This document shows positions 8,706-16,914 of a stretch of 63,859 nt of DNA, piece after piece. The notes under the pieces are model-generated. The model saw nothing but the letters and a program-made list of their open reading frames with translations, was not told where the DNA came from and searched no databases. This stretch comes from DSFO01 sp041640715 (lineage in GTDB: Archaea > Thermoproteota > Thermoprotei > Gearchaeales > Gearchaeaceae): positions 1 through 63,859 of the forward strand of contig JBEPZU010000007.1 of assembly GCA_041640715.1 (NCBI GenBank), given 5' to 3'. A program made the translations under genes and the position numbers. Position 1 is the stretch's first letter. Each line of letters opens with the position of its first letter.

Positions 8706-9596
8706 ATGGCAAATCAAAGTGGATCAGATGAAGCATTTTCTTTATCCCTTGAGAAATTAAGCGAAGAAGAATTGGAAAATAAACTCTCAGAAACAAGATC
8801 GCTAATGATTTATAAGAAAAAAGAAATTTATAGTTTGATTCAAAAGAGGGCTGAGCTTGTAAGGGAAGCAGGAAGTATCAAGCGGGAGATATTGAAAATT
8901 AAAAAAATAATAAATGCACAAATGGAGAGTTCAGAAAAAATTAGGAAAGAACTCGAATCTTATAAATCTTCAAAGATATCCCTAGCTGAGGAGGAGAGAA
9001 AGCTTTATGAACAGCTTAGAAATATACGAACAAAAGTAAAGGACGATAAAGACAAGTTGCTGGCTAAGCTTGCGAGACTAGAATGGATACATCAAACAAC
9101 TCCTCTACCTCCTGATGAAGAGCTTCTTTTACTAGATAAAATAATAGAGCTTGAAAAAAAGAGTTTGTTATTAGAAAAAAGCGAAAGAATTAAAGAAAAA
9201 TCTAGAGAGGTGCAACTTAAAATAAATGAACTCCTAGCCAAGCGTGAAGTTTTAATCGAAGAGTTAACAAAGATCAACAAGCTAATCAAAGAATTTAAGA
9301 AACAGATAAGGGACCTGATGGGTCAGTTAATTGAAAAGAGTAAAGAAATAGACAAAGTAAAAGAAGCTCTGTTTAATGCTATAAAAGAGTTTGCTGAAAT
9401 CAAAACTCAATATGAAAAAATTAAGGAAGAAATAGTAAGAAGAAGATTGTCCATTAAAACTAGAGTAACTGAGAAGACAATAGATATGGAACAGGAATTG
9501 GCTAAGCGTGCTTTAGAAAAGTACAAGCGCGGTGAGAAGCTAGATATAAACGAGTTCCAAATTCTTTTGAAACAATTCGGAGATAACCTAGCTTAA
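8706..9596 (+). CDS. COG1340-family coiled-coil protein
   Basis: 296 residues, almost entirely predicted coiled coil and rich in Glu/Lys. The family's only strongly conserved block, RLEWIHQTTPLPPDEE, is at about residues 120-135. A more compact C-terminal segment ends in KRGEKLDINEFQILLKQFG. Proteins of this group are widespread in archaea and have no agreed function. A TATA-like stretch at 8659-8672 suggests a message of its own with a short leader containing a purine-rich ribosome-binding site (aaggaag), although it also follows the GPN gene by only 45 bases. Confidence 0.85.
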   Translation: MANQSGSDEAFSLSLEKLSEEELENKLSETRSLMIYKKKEIYSLIQKRAELVREAGSIKREILKIKKIINAQMESSEKIRKELESYKSSKISLAEEERKLYEQLRNIRTKVKDDKDKLLAKLARLEWIHQTTPLPPDEELLLLDKIIELEKKSLLLEKSERIKEKSREVQLKINELLAKREVLIEELTKINKLIKEFKKQIRDLMGQLIEKSKEIDKVKEALFNAIKEFAEIKTQYEKIKEEIVRRRLSIKTRVTEKTIDMEQELAKRALEKYKRGEKLDINEFQILLKQFGDNLA

Positions 9597-9648
9597 TGTG
9601 ATTAAAAGATTCTTTTTTTAAAAAGTTGGAAATATAGTTTAGGGAGAA

Positions 9649-10740
9649 GTGTCTGTACAACCCGAACGAGTATTGATCTTATACGTAGATAGAGATGGGG
9701 ATGTAACTAAATTCACTAAAATCCCCACTCCTATAATTGGTAGAGAAAAAAATTTAGAGGCTGCAAATTCGTTTGCTTTGCTTTCTCCTGAAGATTCTGA
9801 TCTAAACGCTTTATTTTATGCAATAAAATTATATGATGAGCTGGTTTCTAAGAAATTGTTTAGTGAATGTCAAATTGCGACGGTATCTGGTGTTGAAGGA
9901 GTAGGCATCGAATCTGATGTTAGGATAAAGGAAGAGTTAAAGAAAGTTTTAAGTGTATTCAAAGCAGACGGAGTAATTTTCATAAGCGATGGTGGCAGAG
10001 ATGAATTAGTTATACCGATCGTCTCTTCAATGATACCCATAATTTCGATTAAAAGAGTAATCGTAGGACAGTCTGAAGGAGTGGAAGAAACGTTTTTGTT
10101 GGTTATCAAATACATTAAGAACATTTTAGTCACACCATCTTTAAGATATTTAACAATAGGAATACCAGGAGTACTTTTAATGTTTTATGCATTATTATCT
10201 TTTTTTAATTTATCTCATTTCTTTTCACTAATGTTTCTTCTTTTTATTGGCATTATTGCTTTTATAAAAGGATTTTATATAGATGAATTGATCATAAAAA
10301 GTATAACTAATTATAAATTACAATCATTTTCGTTTATTATTTCTACAATAATAGTTAGTTTAGCGGCATATAACGCAGTAATTTATGCGAATTCTATCTC
10401 GAGCTCCAATCCTGATCTAGGCATTTTGCATATCTTCGCGATATTCCTCGTAGCTCCATTCGCTTACTATTTAAATACTGTTTTGGCTCTTACCATTGCC
10501 GGAATTATTTTTGTATCTGCTAGAGCATTGGAGCATTATTTAGATAATAAACCCATAAGACAGGACTTATTATCTATATTCTACATATTTTCCCTCGGTA
10601 TAATTTTGACCTACGTGGCGAATGCTTTGTATTCTCCCTCATTCAATCCTCAATTCTTTGGTATAGATGTGCTATTCCTTATAATATTGTTATTCCTTTT
10701 GAATGTGTTAATTTTTGTAATAAGCAGATTTCAAGAATAA
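9649..10740 (+). CDS. DUF373 family membrane protein
   Basis: 363 residues. The soluble N-terminal half has the DUF373 pattern: VLILYVDRDGDV at 8-19, IVGREKN/NSFALLSPEDSDLNALF near 30-65, and ISDGGRDELVIPIVSS near 110-125. About six transmembrane helices follow from residue 165. The family is archaea-specific and uncharacterised, although the DRDxD start recalls a metal or nucleotide site. The start is GTG at 9649, just after a gggaga ribosome-binding site. It is the last gene of this rightward run and overlaps the convergent dipeptidase gene by ten bases. Confidence 0.85.
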   Translation: MSVQPERVLILYVDRDGDVTKFTKIPTPIIGREKNLEAANSFALLSPEDSDLNALFYAIKLYDELVSKKLFSECQIATVSGVEGVGIESDVRIKEELKKVLSVFKADGVIFISDGGRDELVIPIVSSMIPIISIKRVIVGQSEGVEETFLLVIKYIKNILVTPSLRYLTIGIPGVLLMFYALLSFFNLSHFFSLMFLLFIGIIAFIKGFYIDELIIKSITNYKLQSFSFIISTIIVSLAAYNAVIYANSISSSNPDLGILHIFAIFLVAPFAYYLNTVLALTIAGIIFVSARALEHYLDNKPIRQDLLSIFYIFSLGIILTYVANALYSPSFNPQFFGIDVLFLIILLFLLNVLIFVISRFQE

Positions 10741-11813
10741 TCTAATGGGAATTTTGTAAGTATCTCAGCTTTATCTTTCTTAACCAAAACATCTTGCTCC
10801 AATCTTATCCCATACCTTGTTGGTATGTATATTCCTGGTTCTATGGTAATCACATAATTTTCTAGCAGTTCACTTTCTGAAGTTCTATTTATCGTTGGGT
10901 ATTCATGTACTTCTAAACCTAAACCATGACCTAGACCATGGACGAAATATTTATCTAAGCCATGTTTAGAAAGAACTTTTCTAGCCATTCCGTCTATTTC
11001 CTTAGCGAGCACACCTTCTTTAATGGCATCTATTGCTTCTTCTAACGCCTCTTTAACTATTTCGAATCTAGTTTTTTCTTCTACACCCAATTTACCTTTA
11101 ACAAAAGTCCTGGTGATATCTGAGCAATACCCTCCAGCTCTACTTTTAAAACCTATATCAACTATGGTGAAGGTATTTTCTTGAATTTCATTATTGGCGG
11201 GGATAGCATGAGGAAAGGAAGCATTTTTGCCTGAAGCTATTATTGGTTCGAAAGCAAACCATTCGGAACCTTTTTCTAAAGAGAGCATCATAGATTTAAG
11301 AGCAGCTTCCTTTTCTGTCATTTTTTCATTAATTATCAACTCTTTTAATTCAGCTAGGACTAATTCTGTCTTTTTTATTGAATCCTTTATATTCTCTATC
11401 TCCTCTTCATCTTTGACAGCTCTTATTTTATTTATATGTAAAGTAACATCTCTGATTTCTATTCCTTTACTTCTCAACTTTTCAACAAGAAGATATGGGG
11501 TCTTTTCAAGTTCTAAACCAATTCGAAATTTATCATTTAATAACGTTTTGATTGTTTCTTCTAAGCTCATACCGGTTTTTATTTCTATTACTTCACATTC
11601 TCTTGTTTCTTCTTTGGTTTGTTCCAATTCCAGAGGATAAGTTAATACGAAATTGTTCTCTTTGCTAGCTAGAAAATAAACAGTTCTTTCTGGATATCTA
11701 TTGGCTATCACGTTAGAGAAATACCTCACCGTATAGGGGTTCATTGAGAAGAACCCGTCTAACTTTTCTCTCTCTAGTAGTTCTTGCAGTTTCTTAATTC
11801 TGTCTCTTATCAT
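10731..11813 (-). CDS. Xaa-Pro dipeptidase/aminopeptidase (peptidase M24)
   Basis: Metallopeptidase that cleaves the bond before proline. A creatinase-like N-terminal domain (about 1-125) leads into the pita-bread domain. Metal ligands are visible in DIGFKSRAGGYCSDITRTF (two Asp), HGLGHGLGLEVHE (His), TIEPGIY (Glu) and RLEQDV (Glu). An in-frame ATG at 11897 would add 28 residues, but a strong TATA-like box (tttatataaa) at 11832-11840 lies 19-27 bases before the ATG at 11813. The shorter 360-residue form also fits the family's usual N-terminus, so I use that start. Confidence 0.9.
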   Translation of the reverse strand: MIRDRIKKLQELLEREKLDGFFSMNPYTVRYFSNVIANRYPERTVYFLASKENNFVLTYPLELEQTKEETRECEVIEIKTGMSLEETIKTLLNDKFRIGLELEKTPYLLVEKLRSKGIEIRDVTLHINKIRAVKDEEEIENIKDSIKKTELVLAELKELIINEKMTEKEAALKSMMLSLEKGSEWFAFEPIIASGKNASFPHAIPANNEIQENTFTIVDIGFKSRAGGYCSDITRTFVKGKLGVEEKTRFEIVKEALEEAIDAIKEGVLAKEIDGMARKVLSKHGLDKYFVHGLGHGLGLEVHEYPTINRTSESELLENYVITIEPGIYIPTRYGIRLEQDVLVKKDKAEILTKFPLDYS

Positions 11814-11921
11814 TGTAAAATAATGAGAATCTTTATATAAATAATCCGGGATAGGTTTATGTAAGGGTCTATCCAAATAGTTTTCAATTAAAGGCAAAAA
11901 TTATGAATTCTTTTCTTAAAA

Positions 11922-13067
11922 TTAAGTAAAATTAGAAATTAAACCGATTTTCTTTCCATAATTTTTAATCATTTGATCTTTGATTAAGAGATCAAATATT
12001 TTTATTATTTCCTCTTTTTTCATTTTTTCTATAATTAGACCTCTGGTAGCCATATTGTAAGAATAAAATCCTTTCATCTTCAATTTTTTCTTCGATAAAC
12101 TATATTCTTCTACCAAAACATTATGTATTAATTCCACGTGGTTTAAGGCGAATTGAGGAATCTCAACTCTTTGTATGTGATCATGATCGCATCTTAAATA
12201 AAATATGTAGCATTTTTCTTTAATATAGGGATTTTCTAATATCGTATTCGTATAATCAAATACAGGACTTCTAGCCTTGATTCTAAGCTTGTCTGCTAAG
12301 TATATTTTGTCATTCAAGATTTCAATCTTTACTTTATTCAGTTCTTCTTTCCCATAGAAATGTTCCAAGATTTTGAGAAGATATGGTATTAAAGGTGCTC
12401 CGTTAATTTTGACCAACGATACTGGTATTATGTTTAAGCTCTTTAACTCTACGAGGAAATTTTGAGCAAGTTCGAACGCTTTATTCTTTTCATTTACGTT
12501 TAAATTGATGAAGTCTATATTTGAAAACGGTATATCCGTTAGAAGTATATTCTTTTCTCCTGAATTATAATTGTGGGATTTCTCTAGGAATTCTGTTACA
12601 ATATCAAAAACTACTTGTAATTTGTTTATTTTGCTTAAGGTTTCATTTTCTCTAAAAAAATCTATTTTGAATCTGTATTCATTTATGTTCTTTTCTTCCT
12701 GTCCTATTCTCGTGAATATGCTCACTTCATGGACAGAAAACGGAGGTATAACTTCATGTATTTTTTTCAAACTATGAGAAATCGCGGTTACTCTAATTTT
12801 TTCTTCAATTTTTTTATTTGTAAATATAGAGAATTTCTTCCATTCTTCGACATTTTCCGTCCAAGCAATCTCGTTAAGTTTGAAGAGCAAAAATTGTTCT
12901 TGGTTTATTATTTGCTTGAAATCTATTAGAACATTTTCCGATGTTTTTATTTTATCCAATGTCTTAAGAGCCGTCGAGATTGAAACTAAGTAATCATTGA
13001 AATCTTTTAATTTATTCTTTAATTCTCTATTTAAACCATCTATGAACGTGAGCTTATGACTTTTCAT
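11922..13067 (-). CDS. Divergent NurA-domain-like protein
   Basis: 381 residues. The C-terminal third resembles the NurA nuclease fold: KARSPVFDYTN, then IFYLRCDHDHIQRVEIPQF, then a GFYSYN...LIIEKM segment that lines up with the family's RVE.P and GYPxPL..A elements. The N-terminal VDGS motif carrying a catalytic aspartate in true NurA is not evident; the nearest candidates are FIDGLN at the very start and VVFDIVTEF. There is no herA neighbour. The first 130 residues look helical. It starts about 25 bases from a palindromic TATA-like box shared with the next gene. I treat the NurA link as a hypothesis. Confidence 0.45.
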   Translation of the reverse strand: MKSHKLTFIDGLNRELKNKLKDFNDYLVSISTALKTLDKIKTSENVLIDFKQIINQEQFLLFKLNEIAWTENVEEWKKFSIFTNKKIEEKIRVTAISHSLKKIHEVIPPFSVHEVSIFTRIGQEEKNINEYRFKIDFFRENETLSKINKLQVVFDIVTEFLEKSHNYNSGEKNILLTDIPFSNIDFINLNVNEKNKAFELAQNFLVELKSLNIIPVSLVKINGAPLIPYLLKILEHFYGKEELNKVKIEILNDKIYLADKLRIKARSPVFDYTNTILENPYIKEKCYIFYLRCDHDHIQRVEIPQFALNHVELIHNVLVEEYSLSKKKLKMKGFYSYNMATRGLIIEKMKKEEIIKIFDLLIKDQMIKNYGKKIGLISNFT

Positions 13068-13086
13068 ACTTTTCTCATTATAGTAT

Positions 13087-13098
13087 AATTTATAAATT
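13087..13098. promoter_or_regulatory. Palindromic TATA-like box shared by two divergent genes
   Basis: The 12 bases aattta/taaatt are a perfect palindrome. The centre is about 25 bases from the ATG of the leftward gene (13067) and about 36 bases from the ATG of the rightward gene (13129). That fits a leaderless leftward message and a rightward message with a leader of roughly ten bases. A symmetric box could be bound by TBP in either orientation. No factor-B recognition element was scored. Confidence 0.5.
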
Positions 13099-13128
13099 TG
13101 AAAATAATAATGTCAATGTAATAACTTT

Positions 13129-13782
13129 ATGGAACCTTTACTTCAAGTCTACTTAGAAACGCTAGACTTTGAGAAGGCTATAGAGGCAGCTAATAGAGCA
13201 TATCTTAGTGGAGCTGAGATTATAGGAATAAGTAATATTTTGCTGAAGCGTTATGGGGTATCGATCGTCTCGAAAATTAGAAGTGTTATGCCCAAGGTTA
13301 AGATTTACGTTGATTCTAAAATGATTGATAATTTAGAAGAAGAATGTAAAATGTTTTATGAAGCAGGAGCTGATATAATCAGTATACATTCTTCTATAAA
13401 CGAGGAACTCATCCTTTCTTCTCTTGCCTATATAAAGAGGTTAGGTATGGAAATTAGCTTAGATCTATCTGGAATAAAGAATGTTGTAGAAAGGGTTTTA
13501 GATCTATTTTATATAAGCCCAAATTATTTCTACTATAAGGTTTTAGAACAACAGTGGAAGAATCCGCTTTTACTTTCTTCGCTTTTCAGGCTAATAAAGG
13601 AATTGACCAGAATAACAACAGCTCCGCTAATCATTGGAGGGTTAAAGGATTTACAACACATAGTTATGTGCAATCAGTTAGGGGTGAGAATCTTTTCACT
13701 GCACATAAATCTTGATAATTTCAATAAGATTGAGGAGTTAATTGAGGAGGTCAGGAAAGCACTAAGAATTTCTTTTCGTTAA
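13129..13782 (+). CDS. 3-hexulose-6-phosphate-synthase-like TIM-barrel protein
   Basis: 217 residues with the half-barrel start of the OMP-decarboxylase/HPS suprafamily: LLQVYLETLDFEKAIEAANRAYLSGAEIIGI at the N-terminus, then YVDSKMID, which preserves the DxKxxD metal/phosphate motif of HPS and KGPDC. The EAGADIISIHS strand follows. Other family residues have drifted: the GTP/L segment after the second strand reads ISNIL, and the C-terminal phosphate-binding half is weak. HPS would supply pentose phosphates from fructose-6-phosphate. The neighbouring phosphoglucose isomerase, which overlaps it tail-to-tail by 32 bases, is consistent with sugar phosphates, but activity is unproven. Confidence 0.55.
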   Translation: MEPLLQVYLETLDFEKAIEAANRAYLSGAEIIGISNILLKRYGVSIVSKIRSVMPKVKIYVDSKMIDNLEEECKMFYEAGADIISIHSSINEELILSSLAYIKRLGMEISLDLSGIKNVVERVLDLFYISPNYFYYKVLEQQWKNPLLLSSLFRLIKELTRITTAPLIIGGLKDLQHIVMCNQLGVRIFSLHINLDNFNKIEELIEEVRKALRISFR

Positions 13783-14518
13783 CTTCTTCTAAGAATATCG
13801 AATAGTCCTTTATCAAATAGGGTTCATTAAGTGCTCTAATTGTGATTTCTTTCTTCTTTATATTTTCAAATAAATTATTAATTTTGAAATTGCTTTTATA
13901 AAATTTTAATGGTGGATTTGTTTCATAATTTTTATTAGCTAAAATTTTTTCTTTTGTCAAATAATAAACTGCGCCTTTTAAAATTCTATAATGCTCATAA
14001 ATAGGTATAAATCTGGAACTAACTATATTTAGTGTAATTGATCTATCGTCGTTAATATTTATCATGATATGGCCATAGTTGGGAGGGATAAATAACCAGT
14101 CATCTTTATTCAGTTCTATTAAAAGTGCTTCTTCGATTTTTTTGAATTCACCTTTTTGAAGTAGGAAATATACCTTTCCCTCTAATACTTTATATATTTC
14201 GGGGAAAGTCCTTCCAGGAGCAGCTTCAGGGTGATAATGACCGTGCGTTTTATTGTATTCTTTACCGATGATTATATTCTCAATAACGGTCAGATCGATT
14301 CTTATATTTAAGTCTTCTAATAAACTTTCTACTTCAGAAAATCGAAGGTCTCTAAACATGTAGTATAGAGGAGTTTCATCAGCTAAGTCAGCTTCTTCTA
14401 AATATAATTTTTTCATCTCTGAGTATCTCCTTATAGTAGGTTTGTAGGATTTGTCTTCTATAATTAATTCATCAACATACTCTTTTTCGCTTACTTGAAG
14501 TTCTTTGTTTAAAATCAT
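13751..14518 (-). CDS. Cupin-type glucose-6-phosphate isomerase
   Basis: Archaeal (cupin-fold) phosphoglucose isomerase, which interconverts glucose-6-phosphate and fructose-6-phosphate with one bound metal ion. The metal site is readable: GHYHPE supplies H94 and H96, PEIYKVLEG supplies E107, and PPNYGH supplies H150. The protein is 255 residues, longer than the roughly 190 of the Thermococcus enzymes, with extra material at both ends. It overlaps the aminotransferase stop by four bases (ATGA) and is the third gene of the uppS - aminotransferase - pgi message. Confidence 0.85.
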   Translation of the reverse strand: MILNKELQVSEKEYVDELIIEDKSYKPTIRRYSEMKKLYLEEADLADETPLYYMFRDLRFSEVESLLEDLNIRIDLTVIENIIIGKEYNKTHGHYHPEAAPGRTFPEIYKVLEGKVYFLLQKGEFKKIEEALLIELNKDDWLFIPPNYGHIMININDDRSITLNIVSSRFIPIYEHYRILKGAVYYLTKEKILANKNYETNPPLKFYKSNFKINNLFENIKKKEITIRALNEPYLIKDYSIFLEEVNEKKFLVLS

Positions 14519-15723
14519 CTGAACTTTTTTTCTTCTATAAATTCTCTTATTAGCCTAATTCCTTTTTCCAATCTTTCTTCCGGCTCTCCTACAAAGGTGA
14601 ACCTAATATGGTCTTTGCTTTTTTCACCGAAACTGCTACCAGCTACAACAGCTACCTTTTTTTCTTTTATTAAATTAATCATGAAATCTTTGTCGTTCAT
14701 GTTTATTTGTTTTAAATAACTACTCATGTTGGCAAAGAGATACATAGCTCCTTCAGGCTTTACTGTTAATGCTTCTGGCAGATATTCTTTCACTGCTTGA
14801 TATAAAGCGTCTCTTCTTTTTTTGTAAATTTTTAGCGTATAATCGAGTACTTTTCTCTTTATTCTAGGGTTCAAATATATTTTAGCGGCAATCTGAGCAG
14901 GGGTATTTGAGGAGAGAGTAGAGTATTGCTTTAATTTCTCTACCGCTGCTATGACTTCACGAGGTCCATAAATATAGCCTAATCTTAAACCCGTCATTGC
15001 GGGATCCTTTGAAAATGTGTTAACGCATATAGTAAACTCTCTAGCTCTATCTTCTCTCCAAAACCAAAAATGCTCACCTTCATATATCAAGTGTTTATAA
15101 GCTTCATCTATTATTAGCCAAAGATTATTATCTTCAGCTAAGTCGATTAATGCCTTAGCGATTTCTTTCTTTAAAACCCTCCCTGTAGGATTATCCGGTG
15201 TGGCTAATAATATCGCTTTAGTTTTAGGATTTATCTTCTCAGCTATTTTTTCTATGTTAGGTTGGTATTCCTCTTCTGCTCTTTCTTCTACATAAACAGG
15301 TTTGGCCCTAGCTATAATTGCCACATAAGGGTAGCTAACATAACTAGGATCTGTTATGATAACTTCTTCTTCTTTATCTAATAGAGCGAGGGCAAGTAAT
15401 AATAGTCCTTCAGTAGCACCTTCTGTAAGCACGATTTCTTCTAATGCTACATCTATATTACCAAATTCCTTAAGATCATTAGATATTGCTTCTAGTGTAT
15501 CTTTAATTCCTTTGGTAGGTGTATAGCTGCTAACTAGCAATTTTTCCTTTCTCATCACCTCTATTAATCCTTCCAAAACTTCCTCGTCGATAGGTAAGCT
15601 GGGTTGGCCTGTAGAAAGTTGTATTACATCATAACCTTTCAGCCTAAGTTCAGCAACTTCTTTTAACATTTCTCTTATTGCTGAATGTTTAACTTCGCTG
15701 ACTAGAGATGATAACTTCCTCAT
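14515..15723 (-). CDS. Class I/II pyridoxal-phosphate aminotransferase
   Basis: Aspartate-aminotransferase-like fold-type I enzyme of 402 residues. LSTGQPSLP at 36-44 is the substrate-side N-terminal motif. TEGATEGL and ATPDNPTG hold cofactor contacts, IDEAY (205-209) holds the aspartate that pairs with the pyridine nitrogen, and the Schiff-base lysine is K239 in NTFSKDPAMTGLRLGY. The amino donor cannot be read from the sequence; aspartate, alanine or aromatic acids are possible. It overlaps uppS and the isomerase by four bases each. Confidence 0.88.
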   Translation of the reverse strand: MRKLSSLVSEVKHSAIREMLKEVAELRLKGYDVIQLSTGQPSLPIDEEVLEGLIEVMRKEKLLVSSYTPTKGIKDTLEAISNDLKEFGNIDVALEEIVLTEGATEGLLLLALALLDKEEEVIITDPSYVSYPYVAIIARAKPVYVEERAEEEYQPNIEKIAEKINPKTKAILLATPDNPTGRVLKKEIAKALIDLAEDNNLWLIIDEAYKHLIYEGEHFWFWREDRAREFTICVNTFSKDPAMTGLRLGYIYGPREVIAAVEKLKQYSTLSSNTPAQIAAKIYLNPRIKRKVLDYTLKIYKKRRDALYQAVKEYLPEALTVKPEGAMYLFANMSSYLKQINMNDKDFMINLIKEKKVAVVAGSSFGEKSKDHIRFTFVGEPEERLEKGIRLIREFIEEKKFR

Positions 15724-16502
15724 TTTCCAAATCTTCTATTTCTTTTTTGATAGGTTCTTATCGCTCTATATAAGTCTATAGCCCTAAATTCTGGCCAGTA
15801 AACTTCTAAAAAACAAAGTTCGCTATAAGCAGATTGCCAAAGTAGAAAATCTGATAATCTTTCCTCTCCGCTAGTCCTTATAATCAAGTCTGGATATGGA
15901 TTAGGCAAATGGTTAGTATATAAGCGAGTTTCGATTTCCTTTTCAGTAATATTTTCAGGGGTTAGTTTTTTTTCTAAAATATCCTGAGCCATTTTCTTTA
16001 TCGCTTCTACTATTTCAGCCCTACCACCATAGGCCATGGCTATATTTAGGTAATGCTTAGAAAAATCCTTGGTTCTCATCTCTGCCTCTTTGAACTTCTC
16101 AGCTAAAGATTTAGGTAATAATTCTCTTCTTCCCAACAATTTTATTCTCACTTCATGTTCATAGATTTCCTTAGATCTTAGAACTTCTTCTAATTTTTCT
16201 TCAGCTAACTTCATTATCTCTTCTATTTCTTTATTGTCTCTTTGGAAGTTGTCTAAAGAAAACGCGTATATAGTTAAGGTTTTTATGTTTAGTTTTAAGC
16301 ATTCTCTAAGGAGCAATTTGACCTTTTCAGCCCCTTTTTTATGACCCATCCATGGTGGCAAGCCATTCTTTGTTGCCCATCTTCTATTTCCATCAAGTAT
16401 AACCGCAACATGTGAAGGCATAGGTTTATTTCTTATTTGTTTAAGTAGATACCACGTGTAAAATTTATATATACCTGAAAGTTGTAAAAGTGTTTTAAGC
16501 AT
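15720..16502 (-). CDS. uppS: cis-Prenyltransferase (polyprenyl diphosphate synthase)
   Basis: Makes the long polyprenyl diphosphate from isopentenyl diphosphate that becomes dolichyl-type glycan carrier lipid. The UPP-synthase signature HVAVILDGNRRWA is at residues 31-43, with catalytic D37. TIYAFSLDNFQRD and, near the C-terminus, DLIIRTSGEERLSDFLLWQSAYSEL (the IPP site) follow. 260 residues is normal. It opens a three-gene operon and faces the membrane-protein gene at 16561. The carrier lipid would be used by the AglH-like, flippase and Dpm1-like proteins encoded elsewhere in the window. Confidence 0.94.
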   Translation of the reverse strand: MLKTLLQLSGIYKFYTWYLLKQIRNKPMPSHVAVILDGNRRWATKNGLPPWMGHKKGAEKVKLLLRECLKLNIKTLTIYAFSLDNFQRDNKEIEEIMKLAEEKLEEVLRSKEIYEHEVRIKLLGRRELLPKSLAEKFKEAEMRTKDFSKHYLNIAMAYGGRAEIVEAIKKMAQDILEKKLTPENITEKEIETRLYTNHLPNPYPDLIIRTSGEERLSDFLLWQSAYSELCFLEVYWPEFRAIDLYRAIRTYQKRNRRFGK

Positions 16503-16523
16503 GATTTATTCAATTATAAAACG

Positions 16524-16536
16524 ATATATTTATAAG
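16524..16536. promoter_or_regulatory. TATA-like box between uppS and the divergent membrane-protein gene
   Basis: The stretch atatatttataag lies about 28 bases from the uppS start (16502) and about 30 bases from the ATG at 16561. One AT-rich element could thus serve both directions. This spacing is the reason the ATG at 16561 is preferred over a GTG at 16546 for the rightward gene. Confidence 0.45.
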
Positions 16537-16560
16537 CCTTAAACGGTGATAATTTTTAAG

Positions 16561-16890
16561 ATGGTCTCAGACAGATTAATAGGTGGCGCTATCTTGGTGG
16601 TTTCAGCGATAGTAATGGTGATATATCTAATAGGTTTACTGATAGTACCCCTTATAGGCAATGCTATACCCTCTTTGAGTTGGCTTAATGACTCGAATGT
16701 TCAGCTCTGGCTTATTCGCATACCTATTTTAGTAGCGATTTTAGCTATAGGAGGCATAGCTGGATGGATAGGATGGACTATATTGACAACTCCTCCTCCA
16801 AAACCCATTGAAGAAATAGAGAAAGAATTAGAGCAAGCTGCTCAGAGCGTCACGAAGGAAACCCCTCCTCCACCTCCTGAGAAGAAATAA
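16561..16890 (+). CDS. Small two-helix membrane protein with proline-rich tail
   Basis: 109 residues from the ATG at 16561. Two long hydrophobic helices (about 6-36 and 50-75) are joined by a short loop WLNDSNVQLW. A short charged helix (EEIEKELEQAAQ) and a tail ending in ETPPPPPEKK follow. Proteins of this layout are conserved in Thermoproteota and are often mislabelled as regulators; I know no function. The stop codon lies 24 bases before the ATG of the Lhr helicase, so the two may share a message. Confidence 0.7.
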   Translation: MVSDRLIGGAILVVSAIVMVIYLIGLLIVPLIGNAIPSLSWLNDSNVQLWLIRIPILVAILAIGGIAGWIGWTILTTPPPKPIEEIEKELEQAAQSVTKETPPPPPEKK

Positions 16891-16914
16891 GATAGTTCTT
16901 ATAAAATTATCTTT

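Noticed and set aside
11814..11897. A 28-residue N-terminal extension of the Xaa-Pro dipeptidase
   Set aside because: The TATA-like box at 11832-11840 would lie inside this extension, and the family normally starts at the second methionine.
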